The notes under the pieces: generated by a model
Seen by the model: the letters and a program-made list of their open reading frames with translations, nothing else
Database searches by the model: none
Told to the model about the DNA's origin: nothing
Part shown: positions 54,744-62,748 of the stretch, in pieces
Layout: each line of letters begins with the position of its first letter
Position numbering within the stretch: position 1 is the stretch's first letter
Assembly: GCF_036226405.1 (NCBI RefSeq)
Contig: NZ_CP108464.1
Span: forward strand, 4,402,001-4,466,000
DNA length: 64,000 bases
Source: Streptomyces sp. NBC_01260
GTDB taxonomy: Bacteria > Actinomycetota > Actinomycetes > Streptomycetales > Streptomycetaceae
Direction of reading: 5' to 3'
Program-made: the position numbers and the translations under genes

Positions 54744-55088
54744 ATGGCAACCGAAGGCATCGAGGCGATGTTCTTGGAGACCCACAACTGGGGGAAGACC
54801 GCGAGCTTCTTCCAGTCGCTGGGTTACGAGTTGGAGACCTCGGAGGGCGACGGCTCCGGCGTACTCCGCAACGGCGAGGGTGCCTACCTCGTCGTCGTCG
54901 AGATCCCCGAGGACCGGGAGCCCGGCATGCAGGTGGCGCTGAAGGTGTCCGACGCGGACGCCTTCCGTCCCGGTCCCGCCGTGGAGGTGGTCACCCCGTT
55001 CGAGGACACGCACTACGGGACCCGGGAGATGACCGTCCGGGACCCCGACGGACGGCTGTGGAGTCTTCAGGCGCCTCCCAGGAGCTGA
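54744..55088 (+). CDS. VOC (glyoxalase/bleomycin-resistance) family protein
   Basis: The product has 114 residues from ATG 54744, with AAGGAG 7 nt upstream inside the preceding gene. Two beta-alpha-beta-beta-beta units: AMFLETHNWGKTASFFQSLG and VTPFEDTHYGTREMTVRDPDG (with a conserved Glu at EMTV). The VOC superfamily includes glyoxalases, dioxygenases and drug-binding resistance proteins. The following MFS exporter makes resistance or detoxification plausible. Confidence 0.88.
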   Translation: MATEGIEAMFLETHNWGKTASFFQSLGYELETSEGDGSGVLRNGEGAYLVVVEIPEDREPGMQVALKVSDADAFRPGPAVEVVTPFEDTHYGTREMTVRDPDGRLWSLQAPPRS

Positions 55089-55239
55089 CGCCGCTCTTTC
55101 GTCAGGGTGGCCTGATTCGCCTCGGCCGACGACGCCCGCGCCGCCCTGACCGGCGCGACGGCCTGGTCGAACCGGCCGGGGCGAACTCTGAGGGGCAGCG
55201 CCTGACCGGGGGCTGCGACGAGCCATGGAGGGGATACGA

Positions 55240-56856
55240 ATGAGTGGATGGCGCGGCAATCCCTGGGCAGTGCTGCTGACGCTCAGCCTGGGATTCTTCA
55301 TGACACTGCTGGACCTGACGGCGGTCAACGTCGCCATCCCCAGCATGATGGGCAGCCTGCACGCGTCGCTGGACGAGGTGCTGTGGGTGATCAACATCTA
55401 CATCCTCGTCCTCGCCGCGCTGCTGATCATGTTCGGCCGGCTGGGCGATGTGCGCGGGCCGCGCGCCATGTTCATCGGGGGCGTGGCGCTGTTCACCGTG
55501 GCCTCCGTGCTGTGCGGCCTGTCGCAGGACCCGGCCCAGCTCATCGCCGCCCGGGCCGTACAGGGACTGGGCGCGGCGGCTCTGATGCCGCAGACGATGA
55601 CGATCATCATCGGCACGTTCCCGGCCGAACGCCGGGGCGTCGCACTCGGCGTCTGGGGCGCGGTCGCGGGCGTGGCCACGATCGCGGGGCCCACTCTCGG
55701 CGGGCTCCTGGTCAGCACGGCCGGCTGGCGGTGGATCTTCTTCGTCAACGTCCCGATCGGCGCGATCGTGCTCCTGATGGCCGTCAGGCTCGTGCCCGAC
55801 ATCAGGCAGGGGAACCGCCGGAAGCTGGACGTCGTGGGCGTCGTACTCGCCGCGATGACGCTGGTGTGCCTCACCTTCGCGCTCACCGAGGGCCAGCGGT
55901 ACGACTGGGGCGTCGGCATCTGGGCACTGCTGGGCGGCGCCGCCCTGCTGCTGGGGCTGTTCCTGATCCACCAGCGCGCCCGGCAGCACGACGAACCGCT
56001 GCTCCCCTTCGTGCTCTTCCGCGACCGCGACTACGCGGTCATGAGTTTCGTGGCCGCGACCGTCCAGGTCGGGATGCTCGGCCTGTTCCTGCCGGTGATG
56101 ATCTATCTCCAGTCGGTGCTGCACTTCAGCGCGCTCACGGCCGGACTCGTGATGGCGCCGGCGATGGTGGTGTCAGCGGTGCTGTCACCGGTCTCGGGCC
56201 GGATGGCGGACCGGATCGGCGGCAAGTACGTCCTGATGACCGGCCTGACCCTGTTCGCGTGCGGCATGGCCTGGCTCACCTGGGTCACCGATGTCGGCCG
56301 TGCGTGGTGGGAATTCCAGCCCGCCTTGATCATGTCCGGGGTGGGCATCGGCTGCGTGTTCGGTCCGATGGTCACGGTCGCCATGTACAACGTGGAGCCC
56401 GCAATGGCCGGGGCCGCCTCCGGCGTGCTGAACACGATCCGCCAGGTCGGCACGGTGTTCGGCAGCGCAGCGGTCGGCGCCGTACTGCAGAACCGTCTGG
56501 CCGTCTCGCTGCAGGACGAAGCGGCCGAGCGGGCTGCCGGTCTCCCGGCCGACGTCCGCGGCCCCTTCCTGGCGGGCTTCCGCGACGCCGCCAGGAGCGG
56601 TCAGGAGGCCGGCGTCGGGCAGAACGGCGCAGCGATCCAGTTGCCGCGGGGAACGCCGACGGGCCTCGCCCGTCACATCGAGCAGGCGGCGGCGTCCACG
56701 TACGAACACGGGGTCGTCCACGCGATGCGGCCGACCCTGGTGCTGCCCATCGTCGTGATCGCGGTCGGCGCCGTCTCGTGCTTCCTGGTACGACGCCGGC
56801 AGAGCACCAGCCCGCGCACCTCTCCGGAACCGGTCGACCTCGGCGCCCCGGCCTGA
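55240..56856 (+). CDS. MFS drug exporter, DHA2 (14-helix) type
   Basis: The product has 538 residues from ATG 55240, with GGAGGGG 6-7 nt upstream; ATG 55225 overlaps that site and is less likely. Helix 1 MTLLDLTAVNVAIPSMMGSL, FGRLGDVRGPRAMF (motif A) and AVQGLGAAALMPQTMTIIIG (motif C-like) mark a proton-coupled exporter. A roughly 60-residue insert near the C-terminus (before the last helix) is rich in charged residues. It probably shares a transcript with the RHH-VOC genes. Confidence 0.92.
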   Translation: MSGWRGNPWAVLLTLSLGFFMTLLDLTAVNVAIPSMMGSLHASLDEVLWVINIYILVLAALLIMFGRLGDVRGPRAMFIGGVALFTVASVLCGLSQDPAQLIAARAVQGLGAAALMPQTMTIIIGTFPAERRGVALGVWGAVAGVATIAGPTLGGLLVSTAGWRWIFFVNVPIGAIVLLMAVRLVPDIRQGNRRKLDVVGVVLAAMTLVCLTFALTEGQRYDWGVGIWALLGGAALLLGLFLIHQRARQHDEPLLPFVLFRDRDYAVMSFVAATVQVGMLGLFLPVMIYLQSVLHFSALTAGLVMAPAMVVSAVLSPVSGRMADRIGGKYVLMTGLTLFACGMAWLTWVTDVGRAWWEFQPALIMSGVGIGCVFGPMVTVAMYNVEPAMAGAASGVLNTIRQVGTVFGSAAVGAVLQNRLAVSLQDEAAERAAGLPADVRGPFLAGFRDAARSGQEAGVGQNGAAIQLPRGTPTGLARHIEQAAASTYEHGVVHAMRPTLVLPIVVIAVGAVSCFLVRRRQSTSPRTSPEPVDLGAPA

Positions 56857-57005
56857 CAGCCGGGGCGGACGCCCCCGAATGCCGCGGCCGGGCGTGTGGG
56901 CTGGGACACATGAGGGAGTGCGCGGGTGATCGGCGGGCAACAGCCTCGTACGAGCAGTTCGGAACGGCGCGCCGATGATCACGTGGTGAGCGGGACATCT
57001 CAGCA

Positions 57006-57011
57006 TATGAT
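57006..57011 (+). promoter_or_regulatory. Probable -10 box of ask
   Basis: TATGAT lies 72 nt before ask in an unusually A/T-rich patch; a poor -35 (TGGTGA, 56984) is 16 bp upstream. Confidence 0.4.
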
Positions 57012-57082
57012 ATCGGCGAGGCGATTCCGGGCTGCTCGTTAAACTGAGCTGACCGCAGCAATGGACTGAGCGAGGAGCGCAC

Positions 57083-58354
57083 GTGGGCCTGGTCGTGCAG
57101 AAGTACGGAGGTTCCTCCGTAGCCGATGCCGAGGGCATCAAGCGTGTCGCCAAGCGAATCGTCGATGCCAAGAAGAACGGCAACCAGGTGGTTGTCGTGG
57201 TGTCAGCGATGGGCGACACGACGGACGAGCTGATCGATCTCGCGGAGCAGGTGTCACCGATGCCCGCCGGGCGCGAGTTCGACATGCTGCTGACCGCCGG
57301 AGAGCGGATCTCCATGGCCCTGCTGGCCATGGCGATCAAGAACCTGGGCCACGAGGCCCAGTCGTTCACGGGCAGCCAGGCCGGCGTCATCACCGACTCG
57401 GTCCACAACAAGGCGCGGATCATCGATGTCACGCCGGGCCGCATCCGGACCTCGATCGACGAGGGCAACATCGCCATCGTCGCCGGGTTCCAGGGGGTGA
57501 GCCAGGAGGGCAAGAACATCACCACCCTCGGCCGCGGCGGGTCCGACACCACCGCGGTGGCGCTCGCCGCCGCGCTGGACGCCGAGGTCTGTGAGATCTA
57601 TACCGATGTGGACGGTGTCTTCACCGCCGACCCGCGGGTCGTCAAGAAGGCCCAGAAGATCGACTGGATCTCCTTCGAGGACATGCTGGAGCTGGCGGCG
57701 TCCGGCTCCAAGGTGCTGCTGCACCGGTGCGTGGAATACGCACGCCGTTACAACATTCCGATCCACGTCCGCTCGTCCTTCTCGGGACTGCGCGGAACCT
57801 GGGTCAGCAACGAGCCGCTAGGGGACCAGCAGGTGGAGCACGCGATCATCTCCGGAGTCGCCCATGACGTCTCCGAGGCCAAGATCACCGTTGTCGGTGT
57901 GCCCGACAAGCCGGGCGAGGCCGCCGCGATCTTCCGTACGATCGCCAACGCCGAGGTCAACATCGACATGGTGGTGCAGAACGTCTCCGCCGCGTCGACC
58001 GGTCTGACCGACATCTCGTTCACGCTCCCGAAGTCCGAGGGCCGCAAGGCCATCGACGCCCTGGAGCGCAGCCGCGGTGCCATCGGCTTCGACTCGCTGC
58101 GCTACGACGACCAGATCGCCAAGATCTCCCTGGTCGGCGCCGGTATGAAGACCAACCCGGGCGTCACCGCGGGCTTCTTCGAGGCGCTGTCCGACGCGGG
58201 CGTGAACATCGAGCTGATCTCGACCTCCGAGATCCGCATCTCAGTGGTCACCCGTGCCGACGACGTCATCGAGGCCGTGCGCGCCGTGCACTCCGCCTTC
58301 GGTCTCGACAGCGACTCCGACGAGGCAGTCGTGTACGGGGGCACCGGCCGATGA
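57083..58354 (+). CDS. ask: Aspartate kinase (alpha subunit)
   Basis: The product has 423 residues from GTG 57083 (GAGGAG 6-7 nt upstream). [50 protein letters not shown] and [15 protein letters not shown] mark the catalytic kinase domain. Two ACT domains (about 265-420, with [20 protein letters not shown]) bind lysine/threonine feedback inhibitors. It catalyses the first step of the aspartate pathway. An internal start (57833) probably yields a separate beta subunit, as in Corynebacterium lysC. It overlaps asd by 4 nt. Confidence 0.97.
   Translation: MGLVVQKYGGSSVADAEGIKRVAKRIVDAKKNGNQVVVVVSAMGDTTDELIDLAEQVSPMPAGREFDMLLTAGERISMALLAMAIKNLGHEAQSFTGSQAGVITDSVHNKARIIDVTPGRIRTSIDEGNIAIVAGFQGVSQEGKNITTLGRGGSDTTAVALAAALDAEVCEIYTDVDGVFTADPRVVKKAQKIDWISFEDMLELAASGSKVLLHRCVEYARRYNIPIHVRSSFSGLRGTWVSNEPLGDQQVEHAIISGVAHDVSEAKITVVGVPDKPGEAAAIFRTIANAEVNIDMVVQNVSAASTGLTDISFTLPKSEGRKAIDALERSRGAIGFDSLRYDDQIAKISLVGAGMKTNPGVTAGFFEALSDAGVNIELISTSEIRISVVTRADDVIEAVRAVHSAFGLDSDSDEAVVYGGTGR
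57833..58354 (+). CDS. Aspartate kinase beta subunit (internal in-frame start)
   Basis: GTG 57833 is in frame within ask and has AGGGGA (57820-57825) 7 nt upstream. The product, 173 residues, would be the two ACT domains only. The C. glutamicum beta subunit has nearly this size and starts at the matching place. That alpha2-beta2 enzymes arise this way is established for related species; here it is inferred from the site. Confidence 0.65.
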   Translation: MEHAIISGVAHDVSEAKITVVGVPDKPGEAAAIFRTIANAEVNIDMVVQNVSAASTGLTDISFTLPKSEGRKAIDALERSRGAIGFDSLRYDDQIAKISLVGAGMKTNPGVTAGFFEALSDAGVNIELISTSEIRISVVTRADDVIEAVRAVHSAFGLDSDSDEAVVYGGTGR

Positions 58355-59415
58355 CCGCACGCCGCCCTTCGCTCGCGGTCGTCGGCGCGACCGGGGCGAT
58401 CGGCGGTGTCATGCTCCAGATCCTTTCGGAACACGCGGATATCTGGGGCGAGGTGAAACTGATCGCCTCGCCGCGTTCGGCCGGCGGCAAGCTGGTCGTG
58501 CGTGGTGAGGAGACCGAGGTCCTCGAACTCTCCGAGGACGTCTTCGACGACGTGGACGTGGCGCTGTTCCTGGCGCCCGACGAGGTGTCCGAGCGCTGGG
58601 CGCCGCTCGCCGCGTCCAAGGGCGCGGTCGTCATCGACGACTCCGCGGCCTTCCGGATGGACGGCGACGTTCCGCTCGTCGTCCCCGAGATCAACCCCCA
58701 CTCCGCCCGGATCAGACCGCGCGGCATCGTCGCGAGCCCGAACAGCACGACGCTGGCGCTGATCGTCGCGGTCGGCGCGCTGCACGCCGAATTCGGGCTG
58801 CGGGAACTCATCGTGTCCTCGTACCAGGCCGTGAGCGGGGTCGGGCGCGACGGCGTCGCCGCGCTGCGCGAGCAGCTGTCGGTGGTGACCGGTACCGAAC
58901 TGGGCACGAAGCCGGGTGACGTACGCCGGGTCGTGGGGGACACGGACGGCGGCCCGTTCGCCGCACCCGTCGCCCTCAACGTCGTGCCGTGGGCCGGGAC
59001 GGACGCCGGTGACGGCTGGTCGTCCGAGGAGCTGGCGATCCGCGACGAGTGCCGCAAGATCCTCGATCTGCCGAACCTGCGGGTGTCGGCGACCTGTGTG
59101 TACGTCCCCGTGATCACCACCCACTCGATGTCCGTGCACGCCCGCTTCGAGAACGAGGTCACGGTCGACCGGGCGCACGAGATCCTGGCGACCGCGCCCG
59201 GTGTGGTGCTGTACGACAACCCCGGGACGGGCGACTTCCCGACCCCGTCCGACGTGGTGGGCACCGATCCGACCTGGGTCGGCCGGGTCCGCCGGTCGAT
59301 GGACGAGCCGAGGGCGCTTGAGCTCTTCGTCTGCGGCGACAACCTCCGCAAGGGCGCCGCGCTGAACGTGGCGCAGATCGCCGAATCGGTGGCTGTCGAA
59401 TTTCCCCGGTCCTGA
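58351..59415 (+). CDS. asd: Aspartate-semialdehyde dehydrogenase-like protein with Ser for catalytic Cys
   Basis: The product has 354 residues from ATG 58351, inside the ATGA overlap with ask. [16 protein letters not shown] is the NADP-binding loop, [14 protein letters not shown] holds the conserved Gln, and [15 protein letters not shown] holds the active-site His. The active-site segment, canonically NPNCTT, reads SPNSTT; codon 132 is AGC (58744-58746), so the thiol nucleophile is replaced by Ser. Activity should be poor or absent. A second asd elsewhere would be needed for lysine, methionine and threonine synthesis; S. coelicolor has, from memory, two asd genes. Otherwise the fold looks intact. 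Confidence 0.85.
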   Translation: MTARRPSLAVVGATGAIGGVMLQILSEHADIWGEVKLIASPRSAGGKLVVRGEETEVLELSEDVFDDVDVALFLAPDEVSERWAPLAASKGAVVIDDSAAFRMDGDVPLVVPEINPHSARIRPRGIVASPNSTTLALIVAVGALHAEFGLRELIVSSYQAVSGVGRDGVAALREQLSVVTGTELGTKPGDVRRVVGDTDGGPFAAPVALNVVPWAGTDAGDGWSSEELAIRDECRKILDLPNLRVSATCVYVPVITTHSMSVHARFENEVTVDRAHEILATAPGVVLYDNPGTGDFPTPSDVVGTDPTWVGRVRRSMDEPRALELFVCGDNLRKGAALNVAQIAESVAVEFPRS

Positions 59416-59687
59416 TCGAACCTGTTTTGTACGCTCTGTGAATGCCCTGTGAGCAAGTTGCTGGTCTGAACCTCTTGAGCTGGGGTGTCGCGGTATCCGA
59501 CGATGACCTTTCGGCCCGTTGCAACCGCTGGTCGGGCGGCGCGCGTCTATGCCGTCACTTCTTGCGCGACGAGGCGCACATTCGGGGTATTTGGGGAAGA
59601 GCGGTTACGTATGAAGGCATTTCGCATGGTGTCAAACGCGGTGCCGTATGCGTACAACCCTGACGGGGGGAAACGTGTCCAACTGGC

Positions 59688-60350
59688 GTGGCAGAGGTAC
59701 TCGATATCACAGTGGTGGGCCCCTTGCGCGGCGCTTCGGTGCGACCGCTCAGACGGCCCCGCGCGCCCGGCGGTATGCCGGTGATCGCGCCCATGCCCGC
59801 TACGCGCCCGGCAGGGCTGCCGTCACAGCGCGAGGGCGCTGACGACAGCGTGGCAGCCGGAACTACCGTTGACCATCTCACCGAAACCTATCGCGCCCAC
59901 TACCGTTCGCTGCTCGGCCTCGCGGCCCTGCTGCTGGACGACACGGCGTCCTGTGAGGACGTCGTGCAGGAGGCGTTCATCCGCGTGCATTCGGCACGCA
60001 ACCGGGTACGGGAGCCCGAGAAGACACTCGCGTACCTGCGCCAGACCGTCGTCAACCTCTCCCGCTCCGCGCTGCGTCGCCGCATCCTGGGGCTGAAGCT
60101 GCTCTCCAAGCCCATGCCGGACATGGCGAGCGCGGAGGAGGGTGCGTACGACCAACTGGAGCGGGACGCGCTGATCAAGGCGATGCGGGGGCTGCAACGG
60201 CGCCAGCGGGAGGTACTCGTGCTGCGCTACTTCGCGGACATGACCGAGGCGCAGGTCGCCACGACCCTGGGGATATCCCTGGGCTCGGTGAAGGCGTACG
60301 GCTCCCGCGGAATCGCGGCGCTGCGCGTGGTGATGGAGGCGCAGGCATGA
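59688..60350 (+). CDS. ECF-type RNA polymerase sigma factor, SigE family
   Basis: The product has 220 residues from GTG 59688. ATG 59775 is an alternative; the longer Arg/Pro-rich N-terminus resembles, from memory, that of Streptomyces homologues. Region 2 is TYRAHYRSLLGLAALLLDD, SCEDVVQEAFIRVHSAR; region 4 is GLQRRQREVLVLRYFADMTE, TLGISLGSVKAYGSRGIAAL. It recruits RNA polymerase to its own set of promoters. It is coupled (ATGA) to a membrane protein that may be its anti-sigma factor. Confidence 0.92.
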   Translation: MAEVLDITVVGPLRGASVRPLRRPRAPGGMPVIAPMPATRPAGLPSQREGADDSVAAGTTVDHLTETYRAHYRSLLGLAALLLDDTASCEDVVQEAFIRVHSARNRVREPEKTLAYLRQTVVNLSRSALRRRILGLKLLSKPMPDMASAEEGAYDQLERDALIKAMRGLQRRQREVLVLRYFADMTEAQVATTLGISLGSVKAYGSRGIAALRVVMEAQA

Positions 60351-61705
60351 GCCGGCGCGACGGCCACGAAGGCGAGCACGGCCACGAAGGCGAGCACGGC
60401 CACCGGCACGGGCCCTCATTCGGACATCGGACTGACCGGACTGGAAACGGAATTGTGAATCACGGGCCGGACAGCACCCCGGGCACGGACCGCGATACGG
60501 AACCGGTCGCGGACCGCGACGCGGCACCGGGCACGCAGCCCGGCGCGGTCGTGGGACCGACGCCCCTGAGGGGTGTCGACGCTCCCGCCGACACCCTGGC
60601 GGCCGGTCTGCTGACCGACCTCTTCGGCAGCGGCTCCGGTTCCGGATCAGGTTCCGGATCAGGCTCCGGCGATGGTGGGGACGTCGACGAGGACGCGCTG
60701 CGCCGGATGATGCGCGGCGCCGTGCAGGACCTTGAACCCCGCGACGGCAGCCTCGACCATCTGTACCGCGCGGTGCCCGCCCGTCGGGCCCGGCGGCGGC
60801 AGGCGCTCGTCGGAGCGGCGGCGGCGGCCCTGCTCATCGGCACCGCGATCCCCGCTTTCGTCCATGTCGCGCACTCCGAGGGCTCGAACGCAGCCAGCCC
60901 CGCGATCGCCGGTCACGGCGAGCGGGCGCAGGGCGGCAACGGCGAGGAGCCCGGACCGGCTTCCGGCGGTGCGAACGGCGGCGGCGGGAGCGACGGGCGG
61001 GAGGACGCCGGTGACGGCGTTCCCGACAGCTCGGCCAGCCCGTCCGCCAGCAGCGGCCAGGGCGTGCAGGGCACCGTGGCCGGCGGTTCGGCCGACCCGC
61101 AGGCCAGTGCGGCGGCCGGTATGCCGACCTGCTCGCCCGACCAGCTCGGGGTCGCCTCGGCCAGCACCGGCGCGGCCGGTGCCGACGGCACGGTGTACGG
61201 AACGTTCCGGATCGCCAATGTCTCCGGCAAGAACTGCTCGGTGAACAGCGGCGGCACGGTGGGCTTCGAGGCGATGGGCGCGGCCGACCCGGCCAGGATC
61301 GTGGTCGTGCGGCACACCCAGGGGGACGCGGCGTCCGGACTGCCCGATCCCGCCGAGGAGGAGTCGACGGTGCTGCTGAAGCCGGAGATGGCGTACGAGG
61401 TGCAGTTCGCCTGGGTTCCGGGGGACACCTGCCCGTCGACCGGCGGTTCACCTTCCCCGACCCCGACGGACGGTGCGGCCGGCAACGCCGGGGGCTCGGA
61501 CGGTGCCAGTACGGGCAGCGGGACCGGGGGCACCGAAACGGGTACGGAGGCGCAGCTCGGCAGCGAGGACGGGGCAGGGACGGCGCAGGGCAGCGTCTCC
61601 GTGCAGCACACTCCGGAACCGGGAGCGCCGGTCGCGGAGACGAAGATCGCCAACGCCTGTGCGGGCACGATCTACCGGACGGGCGCGCTGGAGCCGTCGT
61701 CGTAG
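60347..61705 (+). CDS. Single-pass membrane protein coupled to the sigma factor
   Basis: The product has 452 residues. A His-rich start (HEGEHGHEGEHGHRHG) comes from an exact 18-bp duplication (60362-60379 and 60380-60397). A Ser-Gly run (about 96-107) and an acidic helix DEDALRRMMRGAVQDLEP with LDHLYRAVPARRARRRQ precede one membrane helix (about 152-174). The outside part is Gly/Ser-rich with a small Cys-containing beta domain (TVYGTFRIANVSGKNCSVNS). The helix before the membrane could be the sigma-binding part of an anti-sigma factor; this is inference from the ATGA coupling. Confidence 0.75.
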   Translation: MSRRDGHEGEHGHEGEHGHRHGPSFGHRTDRTGNGIVNHGPDSTPGTDRDTEPVADRDAAPGTQPGAVVGPTPLRGVDAPADTLAAGLLTDLFGSGSGSGSGSGSGSGDGGDVDEDALRRMMRGAVQDLEPRDGSLDHLYRAVPARRARRRQALVGAAAAALLIGTAIPAFVHVAHSEGSNAASPAIAGHGERAQGGNGEEPGPASGGANGGGGSDGREDAGDGVPDSSASPSASSGQGVQGTVAGGSADPQASAAAGMPTCSPDQLGVASASTGAAGADGTVYGTFRIANVSGKNCSVNSGGTVGFEAMGAADPARIVVVRHTQGDAASGLPDPAEEESTVLLKPEMAYEVQFAWVPGDTCPSTGGSPSPTPTDGAAGNAGGSDGASTGSGTGGTETGTEAQLGSEDGAGTAQGSVSVQHTPEPGAPVAETKIANACAGTIYRTGALEPSS

Positions 61706-61752
61706 GAGTGACGCAGGAGCGGCGCAGGAGGAGTGGGGCGGGCCGTGGGTAC

Positions 61753-61770
61753 GGGCAGGCGCCCCTGCCC
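61753..61770. terminator. Short terminator candidate
   Basis: GGGCAGG (61753-61759) and CCTGCCC (61764-61770), 4-nt loop, between the convergent sigma-operon and SURF1 genes. Confidence 0.4.
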
Positions 61771-61815
61771 CTCGGGACCGGACTGGGCTGAGCTGAGCTG
61801 GGCCGGGCTCGGCGT

Positions 61816-62676
61816 TCAGGGGGCCGCGGGTGTCTCCGGGCCCGTGTCCGCGTCCCGGTCCGGGGTCGCGTCCGTGTCGGCGACGAGGCCCAGTCGCACG
61901 TCCCGGACGGCCTCGGCCTCACGCCGGACCAGCCGGAACCACATGAAGAGCACGAACGCCGCGAAGACGAACCACTCGCACAGGTAGCCCAGATTCTGGA
62001 AGGCCTTCAGGTCGAGCCCGGTGCCCTGTGCCGCGGCGGCCGGTACGGGGCGCAGGGCAGCGGCGCCCTTGGCCGCGCCCGCACCCGCACCCGCAGCGGC
62101 CGGGGTGTCGGGCTGCTGGAGTGTTACCCACGCGTCGTACACGTCGTAGGGCACGAGGTTGACGAGTGACGCGGCGCTGATCATGCCGACCTGGCCGTCG
62201 GGGAGCCCGCCCGTCGCGTCGACCCCCGCGGTGGCCGGGTTCTCCGAGGCCTGGAGGTCGCCGGTCACGGTGACGTCGCCGGTCGGCGCGGCCGGCACCG
62301 AGGTGTGTCCGGCCTTCCCGGGCAGCCAGCCCCGCACCACGGGCAGCGCCTTGCCGCTGTCGGTGCGCAGCATGTCCACGACGTAGAAGCCGTTCCGGTC
62401 GTCCAGCTTCCGGCCGGGCACCAGGAACTGGTCGGCGTACCGACCGGTCGCGGTGGCGGGACGGCCGGAGGTCACCGTGTCGACGGGCAGCAGCTCGTCG
62501 AGCGGCTTGGCGGTCCTCGTGCCCGGAGCGGGCTGCTTGTCGGCGGCCTCGTGCGTCTGCACGCGGTCCTCGAAGCGGCCGAGCTGCCAGGTGCCCATGA
62601 ACACGCAGAACGGGATGGCCAGCACGACGAAGAGGTTGATCCCCCACCATCGCGGGGTCAGCAGGAACCGGTACAC
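61816..62676 (-). CDS. SURF1-like cytochrome oxidase assembly protein
   Basis: The product has 286 residues from GTG 62676. An N-terminal membrane helix (about 12-30; WGINLFVVLAIPFCVFMGTWQLGRFEDR), a periplasmic-side domain with RGWLPG, and a second helix near 240-260 (CEWFVFAAFVLFMWFRLVRR) are the SURF1 layout, needed for heme a insertion in aa3-type oxidase. The residues about 200-220 are an Ala/Gly run. TACCGT ends 6 nt before the start, so the mRNA is probably leaderless. Confidence 0.9.
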   Translation of the reverse strand: MYRFLLTPRWWGINLFVVLAIPFCVFMGTWQLGRFEDRVQTHEAADKQPAPGTRTAKPLDELLPVDTVTSGRPATATGRYADQFLVPGRKLDDRNGFYVVDMLRTDSGKALPVVRGWLPGKAGHTSVPAAPTGDVTVTGDLQASENPATAGVDATGGLPDGQVGMISAASLVNLVPYDVYDAWVTLQQPDTPAAAGAGAGAAKGAAALRPVPAAAAQGTGLDLKAFQNLGYLCEWFVFAAFVLFMWFRLVRREAEAVRDVRLGLVADTDATPDRDADTGPETPAAP

Positions 62677-62682
62677 CCCTCC

Positions 62683-62688
62683 ACGGTA
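62683..62688 (-). promoter_or_regulatory. Leaderless -10 box for the SURF1 gene
   Basis: TACCGT on the minus strand ends 6 nt before GTG 62676. Confidence 0.5.
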
Positions 62689-62748
62689 CGGTCCCCCGCT
62701 CCGGCCGTCCGGAGCGGGGCACTCGTGGAGCAGCCCTTTATACGGCTC

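Noticed and set aside
59485..59784. 99-codon plus-strand frame before the sigma factor
   Set aside because: No ribosome site, atypical composition, and it overlaps the supported start of the sigma gene.
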